Origin: Chloracidobacterium sp.
GTDB taxonomy: Bacteria; Acidobacteriota; Blastocatellia; Pyrinomonadales; Pyrinomonadaceae
DNA length: 64,000 nt
Direction of reading: 5' to 3'
Assembly: GCA_016720705.1 (NCBI GenBank)
Contig: JADKKB010000007.1
Coordinates: 62,001-126,000, forward strand
Shown here: positions 1 to 10,300 of the stretch, piece by piece
How positions within the stretch are numbered: the stretch's first letter is position 1
Layout of the letters: each line of letters begins with the position of its first letter
Translations under genes and position numbers: made by a program
The notes under the pieces: model-generated
Seen by the model: only the letters and a program-made list of their open reading frames with translations
Told to the model about the DNA's origin: nothing
Databases searched by the model: none

Positions 1-23
1 AATAACTCCAAGAAAACCAAACA

Positions 24-980
24 CTATTCGTCACAGACCAACATTGCGGCCAGCAGCGGCAACGTAAGTTCGTGGTGCCCCGTAACGGCGTATCCGCGGC
101 CCGCGCCATTAGCCGTCGGACGTCGGACTACGTTAGTCATAGGGCGATAATGCTGTACGAAATCGAAATTAGCGGTCGTAATGTCGTTGAGGCCGTGGCC
201 GAGATTACGCACGACCGTGATCGCCTTTAGGAATATCTCCGGCATAGTAACGGCCGAGCCAAAGTTGATATACACGCCGCCGCCGTCCATCGCCTGCACA
301 AGCGAGCAAAATAGTCGAAAATCGAGATGTGACGCCGCGCCCAACGCCGCACCGTCGCAACTGCTGTGAAAATGGCCAATATCGGCTCCTATGGTCAGGT
401 GAGCGGTAAATGGCACGCGGGCGGAATATGCGGCACATAGCACAGAGATTTTGGAATTGATCGCATCAAGGGCGTTGAGTTCCCTTCCCATCGCCTCGCC
501 AAGCCCGATGGCGTCATCGGCAGCTTTTTTTGCAGCCCTGTTAAGTATCTCACCGGTCTCGCGTGCGGCTCCAAAGTCACCGCTGCCGAGAGTAGCGTCG
601 ACGTCCTCGCTGGTAAATCCCACCAGAGCCATCTCGGTATCGTGGACCAAGACGGATCCATTCGAGGCAAATGCGGTGACAAAACCCCGGTTCATCAGAT
701 CGATCAGCACGGGCGAAAGTCCCGTCTTGATCACGTGGCCGCCGATGCCCCAGATGATCGGTTTGCCGAGATCTCTGGCCCGGCGAATGGCCGCTACGAC
801 CTCGCGAAGCGATCGGATGGCGAGCACATCGGGCAATTTAGCAAAAAACTCAGCCATCGAATCGCCTCGCGCAGGCGGCCTTGCCAGATCTGCGGCCGAG
901 ACCTTGCTCGGACGCGACGCGAGCTCGTAAGTCTTGATCTCGCTCAGATCGATGGGTTTGATGTTGCCGTAAACTGACAT
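24..980 (-). CDS. Deoxyhypusine-synthase-fold-like conserved protein (function unknown)
   Basis: 318 aa, no signal peptide or membrane segment. The segment GGHVIKTGLSPVLIDLMNRG followed by VTAFASNGSVLVHDTEMAL parallels the deoxyhypusine synthase (DHS) layout seen in the other DHS homologue of this window (40809-41939): a TGAL..PAGL-type loop, then a TGANLYHDT-type motif. A later glycine-rich stretch (GGGVYINFGSAVTMPEIFLK) could be a nucleotide-binding turn. I see no counterpart of the GGGxPK lysine motif, so DHS activity is doubtful. I infer a remote member of the DHS-like NAD-binding superfamily. The stop is TAG at 24-26. The ATG has no strong ribosome binding site. The gene stands alone, separated from the giant gene on its right by a long hairpin. 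Confidence 0.6.
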   Translation of the reverse strand: MSVYGNIKPIDLSEIKTYELASRPSKVSAADLARPPARGDSMAEFFAKLPDVLAIRSLREVVAAIRRARDLGKPIIWGIGGHVIKTGLSPVLIDLMNRGFVTAFASNGSVLVHDTEMALVGFTSEDVDATLGSGDFGAARETGEILNRAAKKAADDAIGLGEAMGRELNALDAINSKISVLCAAYSARVPFTAHLTIGADIGHFHSSCDGAALGAASHLDFRLFCSLVQAMDGGGVYINFGSAVTMPEIFLKAITVVRNLGHGLNDITTANFDFVQHYRPMTNVVRRPTANGAGRGYAVTGHHELTLPLLAAMLVCDE

Positions 981-1020
981 ATATGGGGCCTGCCGCTATG
1001 CAAAAATGATAGCACAATAA

Positions 1021-1060
1021 GTCGAAAAGCCCTGACCGCTGACGGTGAGGGCTTTTCGAC
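1021..1060 (-). terminator. Long hairpin downstream of the 1821-aa gene
   Basis: A perfect 13-bp inverted repeat (GTCGAAAAGCCCT / AGGGCTTTTCGAC) encloses a 14-nt loop that holds a further CCG/CGG pairing. It lies about 70 nt beyond the stop of the 1821-aa gene. The following minus-strand sequence is only modestly T-rich (TTATTGTG), so it may be a terminator or a 3'-end-stabilising hairpin. Confidence 0.6.
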
Positions 1061-1128
1061 AGTGACTAACGTTCAAGCCTAATAATTGCTAGATGTCGCT
1101 CCGGCAAAGTTGGGCTTGAAAGTCGGCG

Positions 1129-4100
1129 TCACTCCTGAGGCATCGCCAAAAAGTCAGCATCGAGGACGCTGTCACTCAGCGTCACGATGCGGCTCGGTGC
1201 CTGGAAGAAGAACCGTTTGGAGTTTACCGTCACAACATAAGTCTCGCCGGCCTCGAGGCCATCAAAACGATAGTAGCCGAATGGCCCTGTCAAAACCCTC
1301 ATCGGCGTCGGCAGAGTATTTCCGCTGATAACCAACACGGCATTTTTGATTCCGCGTCCATCAGCCGTCAAAACCCGCCCGCCAAGAACCACATCCGCCG
1401 CCGTCGGTGCCAAAGGCCCGGAACCGGTCCAACGCGAGAATTCCGTGACGCCGATAACGGGGCCAAGAACGTTGTTTACCGTGTCAACGCAGGTCACAGC
1501 ACACATCTCGGTGACGACCCCTGCTCCCGTACGCTTATAGACTCGATAATTACTCTCGTTAGCGATCACGTCGCTGTCGTCATACTGGAATGTCAGATCA
1601 ACCGTCAAGTCACCCGTCTCGGTCAGATTCCAGTTTCTCGACAGATCGGTAAATCCGGTAAGCAACGTGTCATCAGGCGTGACCGTCAAGCTCGACGGGA
1701 ATGTGCCCGCTGTGACCGTTGCTCCGACCGGCGAGTATTGATTCTGCCCAACAGGATACGAGAAAGCGCCCGTCGCACAGAAATCCTTCTTGACCGCGCC
1801 GTCGATGAATGCCAAGCTACTGGCTCCGGTAACAGATGCGTCGCAGCCGAGGGTCAGAACATTACCTCCCAAAACGGTCGTTCCCGTTAGGTACAGCCGT
1901 TTCGTGATCGTAACGTCGCCACCGATCGTCTCGCCCGCTCCAAGTGCAGCGTTGTAGAACGTTCCCGACGCAATACTGCCACCGGTCGCCTGTACGATCT
2001 CGTCCGCGCCAATGTCCGGTGCTGTCGCCGGTCGCGGGTCACCATCGTAATCTTCGGAGACTGAGCCGATCGCATTGCCGGCACCAAGCAGAGGGCTGGT
2101 CGAATCTGACAGATGTAAATCATTATTTGAAATGAGTGAAGGTGAAGTCGTGAATGCTTGCGAAGCGTTGTCATTGGTTCCGGCTGCGTGAAGCGAATTT
2201 GAGTACGCTGCCAATGCGGGAAGGCTAGTGTAGAAGTTCGCTCCGCCCGCCGTCGTTCCTCGTTGTCCGGCACCTTGCCGTGCCGAATCCGTTCCGAAGA
2301 AATAAGCATTGTTATTCCAGGTGAGATTCATACCGGATGTGCCACCTGAAGGCAGATACGCCGAGACATTGGCAATGGATGTCGTTCCGCCCGTGATGTT
2401 ATTTGCAAATATATTATTGCGGACGTCCATATCGGTCGAACTAGTGTTAACAATAGCGAACGCGGCGGTTAATAGACTGCTGGTAGCGATTCCAGCCCTT
2501 AAGCCGTAAAGATTTATCGAGTTATTGTAAATCTGATGGCCACTTCCATTAGCGACGCGCACACCAAAGACGCCGAACGTAGTTGAGAATGCTGCACCGC
2601 CTGTCATATTGCCGGAAACATTGCTAACAAAGTTATTCCTCATAACTACATTGTTTCCCGCCGTGATGTTGATGCCATATGAGCCGTAAGTACTGATGTT
2701 GGTATTGATAACGCCCTGCACGATGTTGCGGTCGATCAAAGTGCCGCCACTCGAATTCTCAATCCCATAGACGGTGGCCGTTCCGTTGGTTGAAATACCC
2801 GAAACGGCGTTCGCGGTGACCTTATTGCCGGAGGCAATCGCACCGCCGCTGTCGCGAATGCCGAACGCAGTAAAAGCACCCGTTCCGGTATAACCGAGCG
2901 TAGTCACCGTATTACTTGAGACTGTTGTGTTAACCGCTCCAGTTGCCAACCAGATTCCAGTATCATTTTCATTATCCGTTGAGTTGAAGTTTCCAACGCT
3001 GTTGTTGCTGACAGTCGAACCGTCAGCACCTTGGACATAGATACCGACAAGTCTGATCGCATTTGCTCCCGACGTATCTAGTTTGTTTTGCGTGATCATC
3101 AAGTTTGCACCGTTGCCCGCAAGAACGGTTGCATTCGTAAAGATACCGATATATGCCTTTTTTATGTCGTTATTCTGAACGATGATGTTATTGAATGTTC
3201 CGGCGCTTCCGGTGTCATCGGTCACCACGATCGCCGAGCTCGTGTTAGCACCATTTATAACAACACAATTCTTCAATGTGTTGGCCGTGATTGGGGTTGC
3301 TCCGATCGAGCCAAATCGTACAACCTGCGGTGCCGTGGTTGAGGTGTTCTCAATCGTTAGACTACGGTCGCTACCGCCCGAAAGTGAACCGTCGATCGTG
3401 ACATTGCTCGCACCACTTAGGCGAATCAAGGCAGTCGCCGCCGCCGCACCCGTAATCGACCGAACGCCGCCGCTCGGCTTGATCAGTACAGCGTGATCGC
3501 CGGCGATCTGATTCAGAGAATTTGTTCCCATTTCGCCCGTGAGGTTGCTTGTGATATCGATCGTGATCGGGCCGGCCAGTCCGACCGTATTGATCGTTTC
3601 AAAAATGCCGCCGGCATTTGTCAGCGACGGATAATTCCCTCCCGAACCAACCGTATACGTCCCTGTTGCCAGAGGCCCGATAACATTGAGAGTTCCCGTT
3701 ATTTCATCGTTACTGGTGACGGTATCGGTTGCGAGTTCTGCCGTTGCCTTGATGGTGTAAACACCCGCCGAGAGGCCGGACGGAATATTTGCAAAGGTGA
3801 CTGTAGTGGTGACGCCCGTCGCTATCGAAGCGATCGATCCGAGATCGTTGTAAACCTCGGTCGTGCAACTGCCGTCATTGCAGATGCGGTAGCGGACGGG
3901 AACGCCAATCTGCGTTGCCGTGCCGTTGTTAGTGAACGAAGCCTGCGGGGCGAACGCTGTATTCTCGACTTTTGCTACACCATTTGTCGGGTTAACAAAC
4001 GCCGTCGCCTGTATATCGTTGGAGGCCGGAGCGATAAACGATCCCTCATCCGCACCGATATCGGGGGTTGAGACGTTTCTAGTGTCGCCGTCGAAGTCGG

Positions 4101-6594
4101 TCGTGATACCAGCTACCGTAATGCCACCGCTTTCGATCTGAGTAGGCGCCATCATATTAATGTGTAGGAAGTTCGGGCTTGACCCCGTCGTGCTCAAGAA
4201 CGGAGGATTCTCTGAGATCGAGGCTGAATCGCGCGGGGCGATCGTACCCGAAGTGAATACGCCCGCCTTGTATGCGGCGATCGTTTGAGCCGAACTTATC
4301 CCGTCATAATAAATTGGCCTACTGGGACCGGGAGTTCCGGCGTAAAAGAGATTGTTATTCGACGTGCTCGCATAGTTAGCTAAGTTTTGCGATGCTCCAC
4401 CGCTACGTCGGAACGCAACGGTTTGTCCTGATCCATTTTGAACTGAATTATTGACGATAATATTATTGCGAAGATCTAGCTTTGATGTTGTCGCCGTGGT
4501 GCTAATCGTGTGGAAGATTCCCGATGAACCAAACCCGGTCCCTGATGTCGGATTAGAAAGATAGACGGAGTTGTAATAAACGTTAAACGTGGAGGATGTA
4601 ACAGCGGCTGCGGTAATATCTATTCCTCGAATCGCGTTCAAACCTGTAGCCGATGGCGCGGTGAGATTACCGATCAGATTATTTGAAACGTTTACTGTAC
4701 TTGAATTATTCGTATTTGCGATTTGAAGACCACTAACGATTGAGGTGGACGCCGTTCCGCTAAGATCATATATCTTGTTTTTTGATAGATTCGCCACAGT
4801 CGTCAAACTCGACAAGCCAACGACGGTTGTACCACCCGAACTTACTCCACCAATTGTGTTACCCGAAGCTATCAGAGTTGCACCATTAGATGAACCTAAA
4901 AGCAATGCCGTGATCGAATTCCCCGTGGTAATGCCCGTGATAATATTGTTGTTGACGGTCGATCCGGCTGCGCTGTAGTTGACGGATATCGGAATTACGG
5001 TTCCTGCTTCCGTTGTGATGTTCGAGATCGTATTTCCGTTGATCGTCTTGGTTGGTGTTCCGCTGTCGGTATCGACAATGCCATTAAATGCAGAAGCTCC
5101 CGTCAGAGTGAAATTCGAAAAGTTGTTATTGCTAATGGATTGAGTGGATCCGGCCGCAGACGACGCATTCGAGCTCCATATTGTTGTGGTTCCAACGCCC
5201 GTTCTTGTAAATCCGGTTACTGATGAATTGTTATTCATAGTCATCGTGGCGGTGGAAATCAGCGATGGGGCAAACGAGAAGAACGTAATTGTGCCGGTTG
5301 TGTTTACAGAAATATTTGTGAACGTGTTGCTATCAAAAGTTTGATTGAGCGGATTGCCGCCTTGGATGATGAATGTGATTGCCGACGTAGCCGCGACAGT
5401 ATGACCCAAGGTATTGAAATCGTTGTTGTTTATGCTGCAAGTCGTGGTTGCGTTGACACTACCGGACGGCATGTTGATACCGTTAATAAGTAGATTTGCA
5501 CCGGGACGAAGTGAAATATTGTTGTTATTGATAGTCTGCGTCAGTGTACCGGTTGGTGTAAAACTGGATGCAGGTATTTGAATACCGTTCACCGTTCCTG
5601 CTGTAATACCACCGTTTGAACTAGCAATTGTATTACGCGAGATATTGAAATTCTTTGTGTTTCTGACCAAAATACCATTGATAGTTCCCGAAAGATTGGC
5701 ATAGCCCGAGAGTCCAGTCGTAGTCGTTCCGAAATCCGTTATGCTGTTTCCCGTCGGTGCGGTCGCGCCTCCAATGTCAGCACTTATGTTCTGGTCAGCC
5801 GCTGCCGTCGGGCCGATATGGACGATACCCATATTCACGTTTGAAATAATGTTGCCGTAAACTTTTAGGTTTTCATTGCCGCCTGCTGCGGTGGTGGCGG
5901 TAGCCGATGCCGTGACCGCCGTAGCACTGTGACTTGAGTTGCTGTAGATCCCGAAGGTGTTTTGATATGTCCTATTTAACGAGATCGTATTGTTCTGGAT
6001 CGTACAGTTCTGTGAGCCGTTCGTCGTAGAAGCATAAAGCAACGCAACGCCCCACTCCGTCATATTGTTGGTTAACGCCGCTTTCGTCGTATTTGCCGGA
6101 TTCTCCTGCATAACGAATCCCTGGATCGTAATATAGTCGCCACCGATTATCTTGAAGATCGAGTCGTTAAGTGCTCCCGAGGTCAACGCTCCATTAGCCG
6201 TAATCGCGGTTCCACCGCTATTGCCATCGATGGTGATCGTATTAGCCGCCGTTCCCGTCGCGGTTATTGAGTAACCACCCGCCGGGGCCGTTTCGGTACC
6301 GGACACCGTAATGACGACCGGACTGGTAATCGTCGCCGCATTCAATGCCGTAATTGCTGTAGCGAGGTCGCCGTACGAGAACGCGAGGCCGGAACCGCCG
6401 TTTGTCGTTACGGTTGTCGCAAACATCGGAACGGCCGAGGTGGCGTTTTCGGCCGATGTTGAAAACGGTTCATTTGCCGTCAGACCAAAGAAATTCAACG
6501 CGTCTGTCCACGGCGAGGCGAAGGTGACGGCTGAGATCGTGATGATGATGAGTGATACGACGATGGTGCGGACGGTACGGATACGGTTGAACAT
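1129..6594 (-). CDS. Giant secreted parallel-beta-helix repeat protein with C-terminal regulatory-like domain
   Basis: 1821 aa. Residues 1-27 form a signal peptide (MFNRIRTVRTIVVSLIIITISAVTFA, cut here for length). About 50-810 consist of short Asn/Thr/Gly/Ile-rich repeats of the NNNI-x-G/N-T type, typical of right-handed parallel beta-helices (PbH1). About 858-965 resemble a CARDB or Ig-like domain. About 978 begins a second beta-helix module (TYTVGSGGNYPSLTNAGG) that recurs twice in the neighbouring 4081-aa protein. A WNLTETGD-containing module follows, and 1735-1821 form a carboxypeptidase-regulatory-like beta-sandwich ending the protein. Such proteins are secreted or surface-exposed; no catalytic site is visible. 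Adhesin, matrix or polysaccharide-binding roles are possible but unproven. Transcription probably starts from the promoter at 6776-6803. Confidence 0.85.
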   Translation of the reverse strand: MFNRIRTVRTIVVSLIIITISAVTFASPWTDALNFFGLTANEPFSTSAENATSAVPMFATTVTTNGGSGLAFSYGDLATAITALNAATITSPVVITVSGTETAPAGGYSITATGTAANTITIDGNSGGTAITANGALTSGALNDSIFKIIGGDYITIQGFVMQENPANTTKAALTNNMTEWGVALLYASTTNGSQNCTIQNNTISLNRTYQNTFGIYSNSSHSATAVTASATATTAAGGNENLKVYGNIISNVNMGIVHIGPTAAADQNISADIGGATAPTGNSITDFGTTTTGLSGYANLSGTINGILVRNTKNFNISRNTIASSNGGITAGTVNGIQIPASSFTPTGTLTQTINNNNISLRPGANLLINGINMPSGSVNATTTCSINNNDFNTLGHTVAATSAITFIIQGGNPLNQTFDSNTFTNISVNTTGTITFFSFAPSLISTATMTMNNNSSVTGFTRTGVGTTTIWSSNASSAAGSTQSISNNNFSNFTLTGASAFNGIVDTDSGTPTKTINGNTISNITTEAGTVIPISVNYSAAGSTVNNNIITGITTGNSITALLLGSSNGATLIASGNTIGGVSSGGTTVVGLSSLTTVANLSKNKIYDLSGTASTSIVSGLQIANTNNSSTVNVSNNLIGNLTAPSATGLNAIRGIDITAAAVTSSTFNVYYNSVYLSNPTSGTGFGSSGIFHTISTTATTSKLDLRNNIIVNNSVQNGSGQTVAFRRSGGASQNLANYASTSNNNLFYAGTPGPSRPIYYDGISSAQTIAAYKAGVFTSGTIAPRDSASISENPPFLSTTGSSPNFLHINMMAPTQIESGGITVAGITTDFDGDTRNVSTPDIGADEGSFIAPASNDIQATAFVNPTNGVAKVENTAFAPQASFTNNGTATQIGVPVRYRICNDGSCTTEVYNDLGSIASIATGVTTTVTFANIPSGLSAGVYTIKATAELATDTVTSNDEITGTLNVIGPLATGTYTVGSGGNYPSLTNAGGIFETINTVGLAGPITIDITSNLTGEMGTNSLNQIAGDHAVLIKPSGGVRSITGAAAATALIRLSGASNVTIDGSLSGGSDRSLTIENTSTTAPQVVRFGSIGATPITANTLKNCVVINGANTSSAIVVTDDTGSAGTFNNIIVQNNDIKKAYIGIFTNATVLAGNGANLMITQNKLDTSGANAIRLVGIYVQGADGSTVSNNSVGNFNSTDNENDTGIWLATGAVNTTVSSNTVTTLGYTGTGAFTAFGIRDSGGAIASGNKVTANAVSGISTNGTATVYGIENSSGGTLIDRNIVQGVINTNISTYGSYGINITAGNNVVMRNNFVSNVSGNMTGGAAFSTTFGVFGVRVANGSGHQIYNNSINLYGLRAGIATSSLLTAAFAIVNTSSTDMDVRNNIFANNITGGTTSIANVSAYLPSGGTSGMNLTWNNNAYFFGTDSARQGAGQRGTTAGGANFYTSLPALAAYSNSLHAAGTNDNASQAFTTSPSLISNNDLHLSDSTSPLLGAGNAIGSVSEDYDGDPRPATAPDIGADEIVQATGGSIASGTFYNAALGAGETIGGDVTITKRLYLTGTTVLGGNVLTLGCDASVTGASSLAFIDGAVKKDFCATGAFSYPVGQNQYSPVGATVTAGTFPSSLTVTPDDTLLTGFTDLSRNWNLTETGDLTVDLTFQYDDSDVIANESNYRVYKRTGAGVVTEMCAVTCVDTVNNVLGPVIGVTEFSRWTGSGPLAPTAADVVLGGRVLTADGRGIKNAVLVISGNTLPTPMRVLTGPFGYYRFDGLEAGETYVVTVNSKRFFFQAPSRIVTLSDSVLDADFLAMPQE

Positions 6595-6775
6595 AGTTGC
6601 TGAACCCAGGGCGGCATAACCGCGCGTGGGGAAACTCCTTTCTGCTTTTTACTAATATTTGGTTCGAGTAAACACCTAAAACCTTAGGATGTTCGGTAAA
6701 AATGGCTGAGCAAGCCAATCTTTCGCAGGTTCGAAGCAAAACAACGAAAATCTATATTATCGAAATTTTCCTGTA

Positions 6776-6803
6776 ATTATAGATATTTGCAGTCTAAAGT
6801 CAA
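6776..6803 (-). promoter_or_regulatory. Sigma70-type promoter for the 1821-aa gene
   Basis: Minus strand: TTGACT (6798-6803), 16-nt spacer, TATAAT (6776-6781). Transcription would start near 6769, giving a leader of about 175 nt before the ATG at 6594. The same box pattern with the same 16-nt spacer precedes the paralogous 4081-aa gene. Confidence 0.7.
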
Positions 6804-6997
6804 GTGACTTTCACCCAAACGGGTGAGGCCGTGAGCAAAGGGGCTTTCATTCTTGCCAGACATCTTTCGCAACCAACAAATGTGTCAATCGCCAAAGCAT
6901 TAAAGCCTTTGGATCCGCCCCGTCGCGTCGCCATATCGATCCTCTGAACTCGTGCCATAAATCGCGCCATATTGCTCGTTGAGCAATTTGCAACGCC

Positions 6998-7089
6998 CTT
7001 GTCCCAACGATACTTAAATTGGGACAAAAGGTGGGACAAGTTAACTGTTGCATCTATTGATATAACTGCATCTTGTCCCACTGTCCCAC
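6998..7089. repeat. Cluster of five TGGGACA/TGTCCCA motifs
   Basis: On the plus strand: CTTGTCCCAA (6998-7007), TTGGGACAA (7019-7027), GTGGGACAAG (7031-7040), CTTGTCCCAC (7072-7081) and TGTCCCAC (7082-7089). The first two form one inverted pair, and the third and fourth a perfect 10-bp inverted pair. The cluster lies about 230-320 bp upstream of the predicted start of the 1821-aa transcript. It could be a multi-site binding region for a regulator; no family is assignable. Confidence 0.5.
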
Positions 7090-7301
7090 GTTATTTGCGT
7101 TTTGTGCATTTTGTGTCGACTATGTTGTGTGTCGTCCTGACCAACGCTTTCTCATATACTTTAATCGCTTTTCCAATAAGCTCACAGACCAAGGCTCCGA
7201 ATAACGCAAATCAGAGATCCATTTCGGGGTCAAACATAATTATCGCACATTTGTTGCATACTGCACAACATCTTATCGATGATACGCAACAAACGTTAAA
7301 A

Positions 7302-7335
7302 TTGCCGGCCCGCGAAGTGTCTCGCGAGCCGGCAA
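7302..7335 (-). terminator. Intrinsic terminator of the 4081-aa gene
   Basis: 14-bp GC-rich stem with one mismatch (TTGCCGGCCCGCGA / TCGCGAGCCGGCAA). On the minus strand it is followed by TTTTAACGTTT. It starts 47 nt beyond the stop codon. Confidence 0.75.
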
Positions 7336-7381
7336 GTCTTAAAGAAAATGCGGACGCACGTTACGGCGTCCGGCTAAAGGG

Positions 7382-10300
7382 TTACGGCAGCGGATCGGCG
7401 ACGAAGTCGAAGTCCGTTATATCGGCATAGCCGCCAACGGATTGAAAGTTCGGCGTGAACGTGAATCGCTTGGACGACACTGCTACCGTGTAGACCACGT
7501 TGCTCGGTTGTCCCGTGAACGAGTAGTAACCGAACGCTCCGGTGAGCGTAGTGCGTTTCGGTCCCATACCGCTATCGGTAAGCGTAACGATGGCGTTCTT
7601 GATGCCCTGGCCATCGGATGTCAGGACGCGTCCCGAGATCGAGATGGTCGCGACCCATTCGTCGGCACCGATGTCATTGGCCGCTCCGATAGGACGGGTC
7701 TGGCCGTCGAAATCGGTTGTGACCGTGGGAATCGTTACCGCCGCATCGATCATCGGGCTACCGGCACTGATGTGCAGATTGGTCGGAGCGAGGAATAGCG
7801 GATCGACCGCCTGCGAATTGGCATCCTGCGTCGTCGCCGTCTGCCAGTCGCCAAGGGTCACCCTCGCCGAACCACCGACGAAGCCAACATTTGCCGCAAA
7901 GTAATCATTGTAATTGATCGGGCTAAAGACGCTCGCCGGGGACGTGCTGTACACGGCGTAACGGGTCGCACCCGATGTCTGAGTATTTGCGAAAATGTTG
8001 TTTTGGGCATCGATGGCACCGGCCGTGGACACGGCAGCAACTTGCAATGCAGCAGTTGTTCCCGACGATTGGTTCGCATTCATATTGACCGAGTTATGGT
8101 AGAGCTTATAGCCCGACGCACCGGCCGCATTGAAGTTGATACCAAATCCGTTGCTCAAAACCGTCGCCGAACCCAGTGCCGCGATGTCGGACACAGAGTT
8201 GTTGGCAATGGTCACATTGGCCGCCGCCGATGTCGATGTCATATTGATTCCGTAGGCACCCGTTCCACTCGCACTATTGTTGCGAATGTCGCGGATGACG
8301 TTATTCGCGATCGTACCGCCATTGATGGCAAACGCGAGCTGGATACCGCTCATCGCGGCAGTCGTCGTCGGAGCCGAAGAGATGCCCGAGATCGTGTTGC
8401 CGTTGATGACAAAGTTCTGAACGTTACCGATCAGCATACCTCGGAACGAGTTCTTGTCGGCCGCGACGGTCGATCCGAACGTATTGCCCGTGATATTCCA
8501 GTTTTGGTCAAAGGCGACCGCACCCTGACTGTATATTGCGTTCTGTACGCGATATATCCAGTTGTTTTCGATCGTCGTATTAGAGTTTGGCGACTCTGCC
8601 GGCCCACCAAGTGTCACGCCACTGCCCGAGAGGATACCGGAAATGATGGTCGTGCCCGTATTCCCCGAGATGTTTGTGTTCTTGATGGTCGTGCCGAGAG
8701 CACCATTCGCCGCACTTGCCGCCTGGATCCAGATGACCGTACCGCCGGTGTTGCCGTAGGTGATGGTCAGACTGCGATCCGTGCCGCCCGAGAGCGAACC
8801 GTCGATCGTGACATTATCAGCTCCATAGAGTTTGATAAGCGCGAGTGACGCTCCATTGCCCGAGATGGTACGCGGTGCACCGCTCGGTTTGATCGTCAGG
8901 CCAAATCCGCCCGGCAACTGGTTGAGCTGGATAGCTCCCGTCTCAGCCGTCAGGTCGGTTGTGATGTCAGCCGTCACGTTGCTGCCCGCACCGAGCAGAT
9001 TGAGCTGCTCGAACAGGCCGCCCGGATTGGTCAGCGATGCAAAGTTACCGCCGCCGCCAACCGTATATGTGCCGCCAAGTGGTGCCGCCGCGTTAAATCC
9101 GCCGTTGACCACGTCGTTAGCAGCATTGCTGTCCGCCGTCGTAACCGCCGCGGACATCGTGTAGGCACCCGGAGTCGTGATCGTCGGAGCCGCCGAAAAT
9201 GTGACGGTTACCGACTGGAACGGTGCGATCGTCGCGATGACCTGCGGATCGGTGTAGCTATAGCCGCCCGGTCCGCTGATGGTAAAGGAAACACCGACAC
9301 CTGTCTGCGTTGCCGAACCCACATTGGTGAACGTCGCCTGCGGCGTCGGCGCGGTGCCGGTAGACACAGTGCTGGCATTGACCGGAACCAAGATGGTTGC
9401 GGCCGCGATGTCGTTAGCCGGCGGCGGCGTTCCGACGAATTCGTCAGCACCGAGATCCGGAGCCGAACCGTTCGGGCGAGTCTCGCCGTCGATATCCGTC
9501 AACACACCGACCGTTGCACCGGCCGACTCGAGCGGCGTCGCCGTCGCATTCGGAATGTGCAGATTGGTGGCGGACGTAAATGGAGCGAGTGCCGTCGAGG
9601 CAAACGCCAAATTATCGTTAGTTCCGGCCGCTGAAAGGGTGCTGGTGTAGGACCTGAAGTTGCTGGCCGGCACCGTTGCCGTCGGGTCAAACGCCGCTAC
9701 TGTGTATTCGCCGGTACCGAACGTCGTGCCCACCTGTGCGAGACGGTTGTTCGGATCGGTTCCGACAAAGTACGCGTTGTTATTGTCCGTCAGATTCATC
9801 GCTGCCGTGGCTGCCGACGGCAAGAATACAGCGACATTACGGGTCCCGGCCGGATTACCGCCCGAGATCGTATTGGCGAAGACGTTATTTCTAACATCGA
9901 TACCCGTCAACGTTGTCGACGTAACACCAAACGACGCAGTCAGGAGTGAACTCGTCACGCCGCCCATCGGACCGTAAAGATTTACCGAGTTGTGGTAGAT
10001 CTTATGGCCGGTGCCCGACGCAACACGGATACCGAATGCTCCGAATGAGGTACTGAACGCTCCCGTGCCGGCAGTCTGATCGTTGATCACGCCGGACACG
10101 AAATTGTTCTGGACGATGTGGTTGCTACCGCCGCCGAGATTGATGCCGAATGCACTCCAGGAACCGCTGTTGCTGTTGCGTGTGCGATTAACCTTGTTGC
10201 TGTCGATGGTGAACGTTCCGATCGCACTGTTGACGCCGACGTTGATGCCATGCGTTGCAGTACTCGATGCGACGTAGCCCTCGACCCAGACCGTGTTGCC

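Larger units (their letters stand above)
6595..7381. other. 787-bp intergenic region between two giant genes
   Basis: It holds the leader and promoter of the 1821-aa gene (6595-6803), an array of five TGGGACA-type motifs (6998-7089), a small palindrome ATTGCTC-GTT-GAGCAAT (6971-6987), and the 3' hairpin of the 4081-aa gene (7302-7335). Short open frames here on both strands run over these signals and have no recognisable product, so I treat the region as non-coding. Confidence 0.6.

Noticed and set aside
6800..7430. Possible small genes between the two giant genes (93 aa minus, 152 aa plus)
   Set aside because: They run over the promoter, the motif array or the terminator and into the 3' end of the giant gene; no recognisable domain or ribosome binding site.
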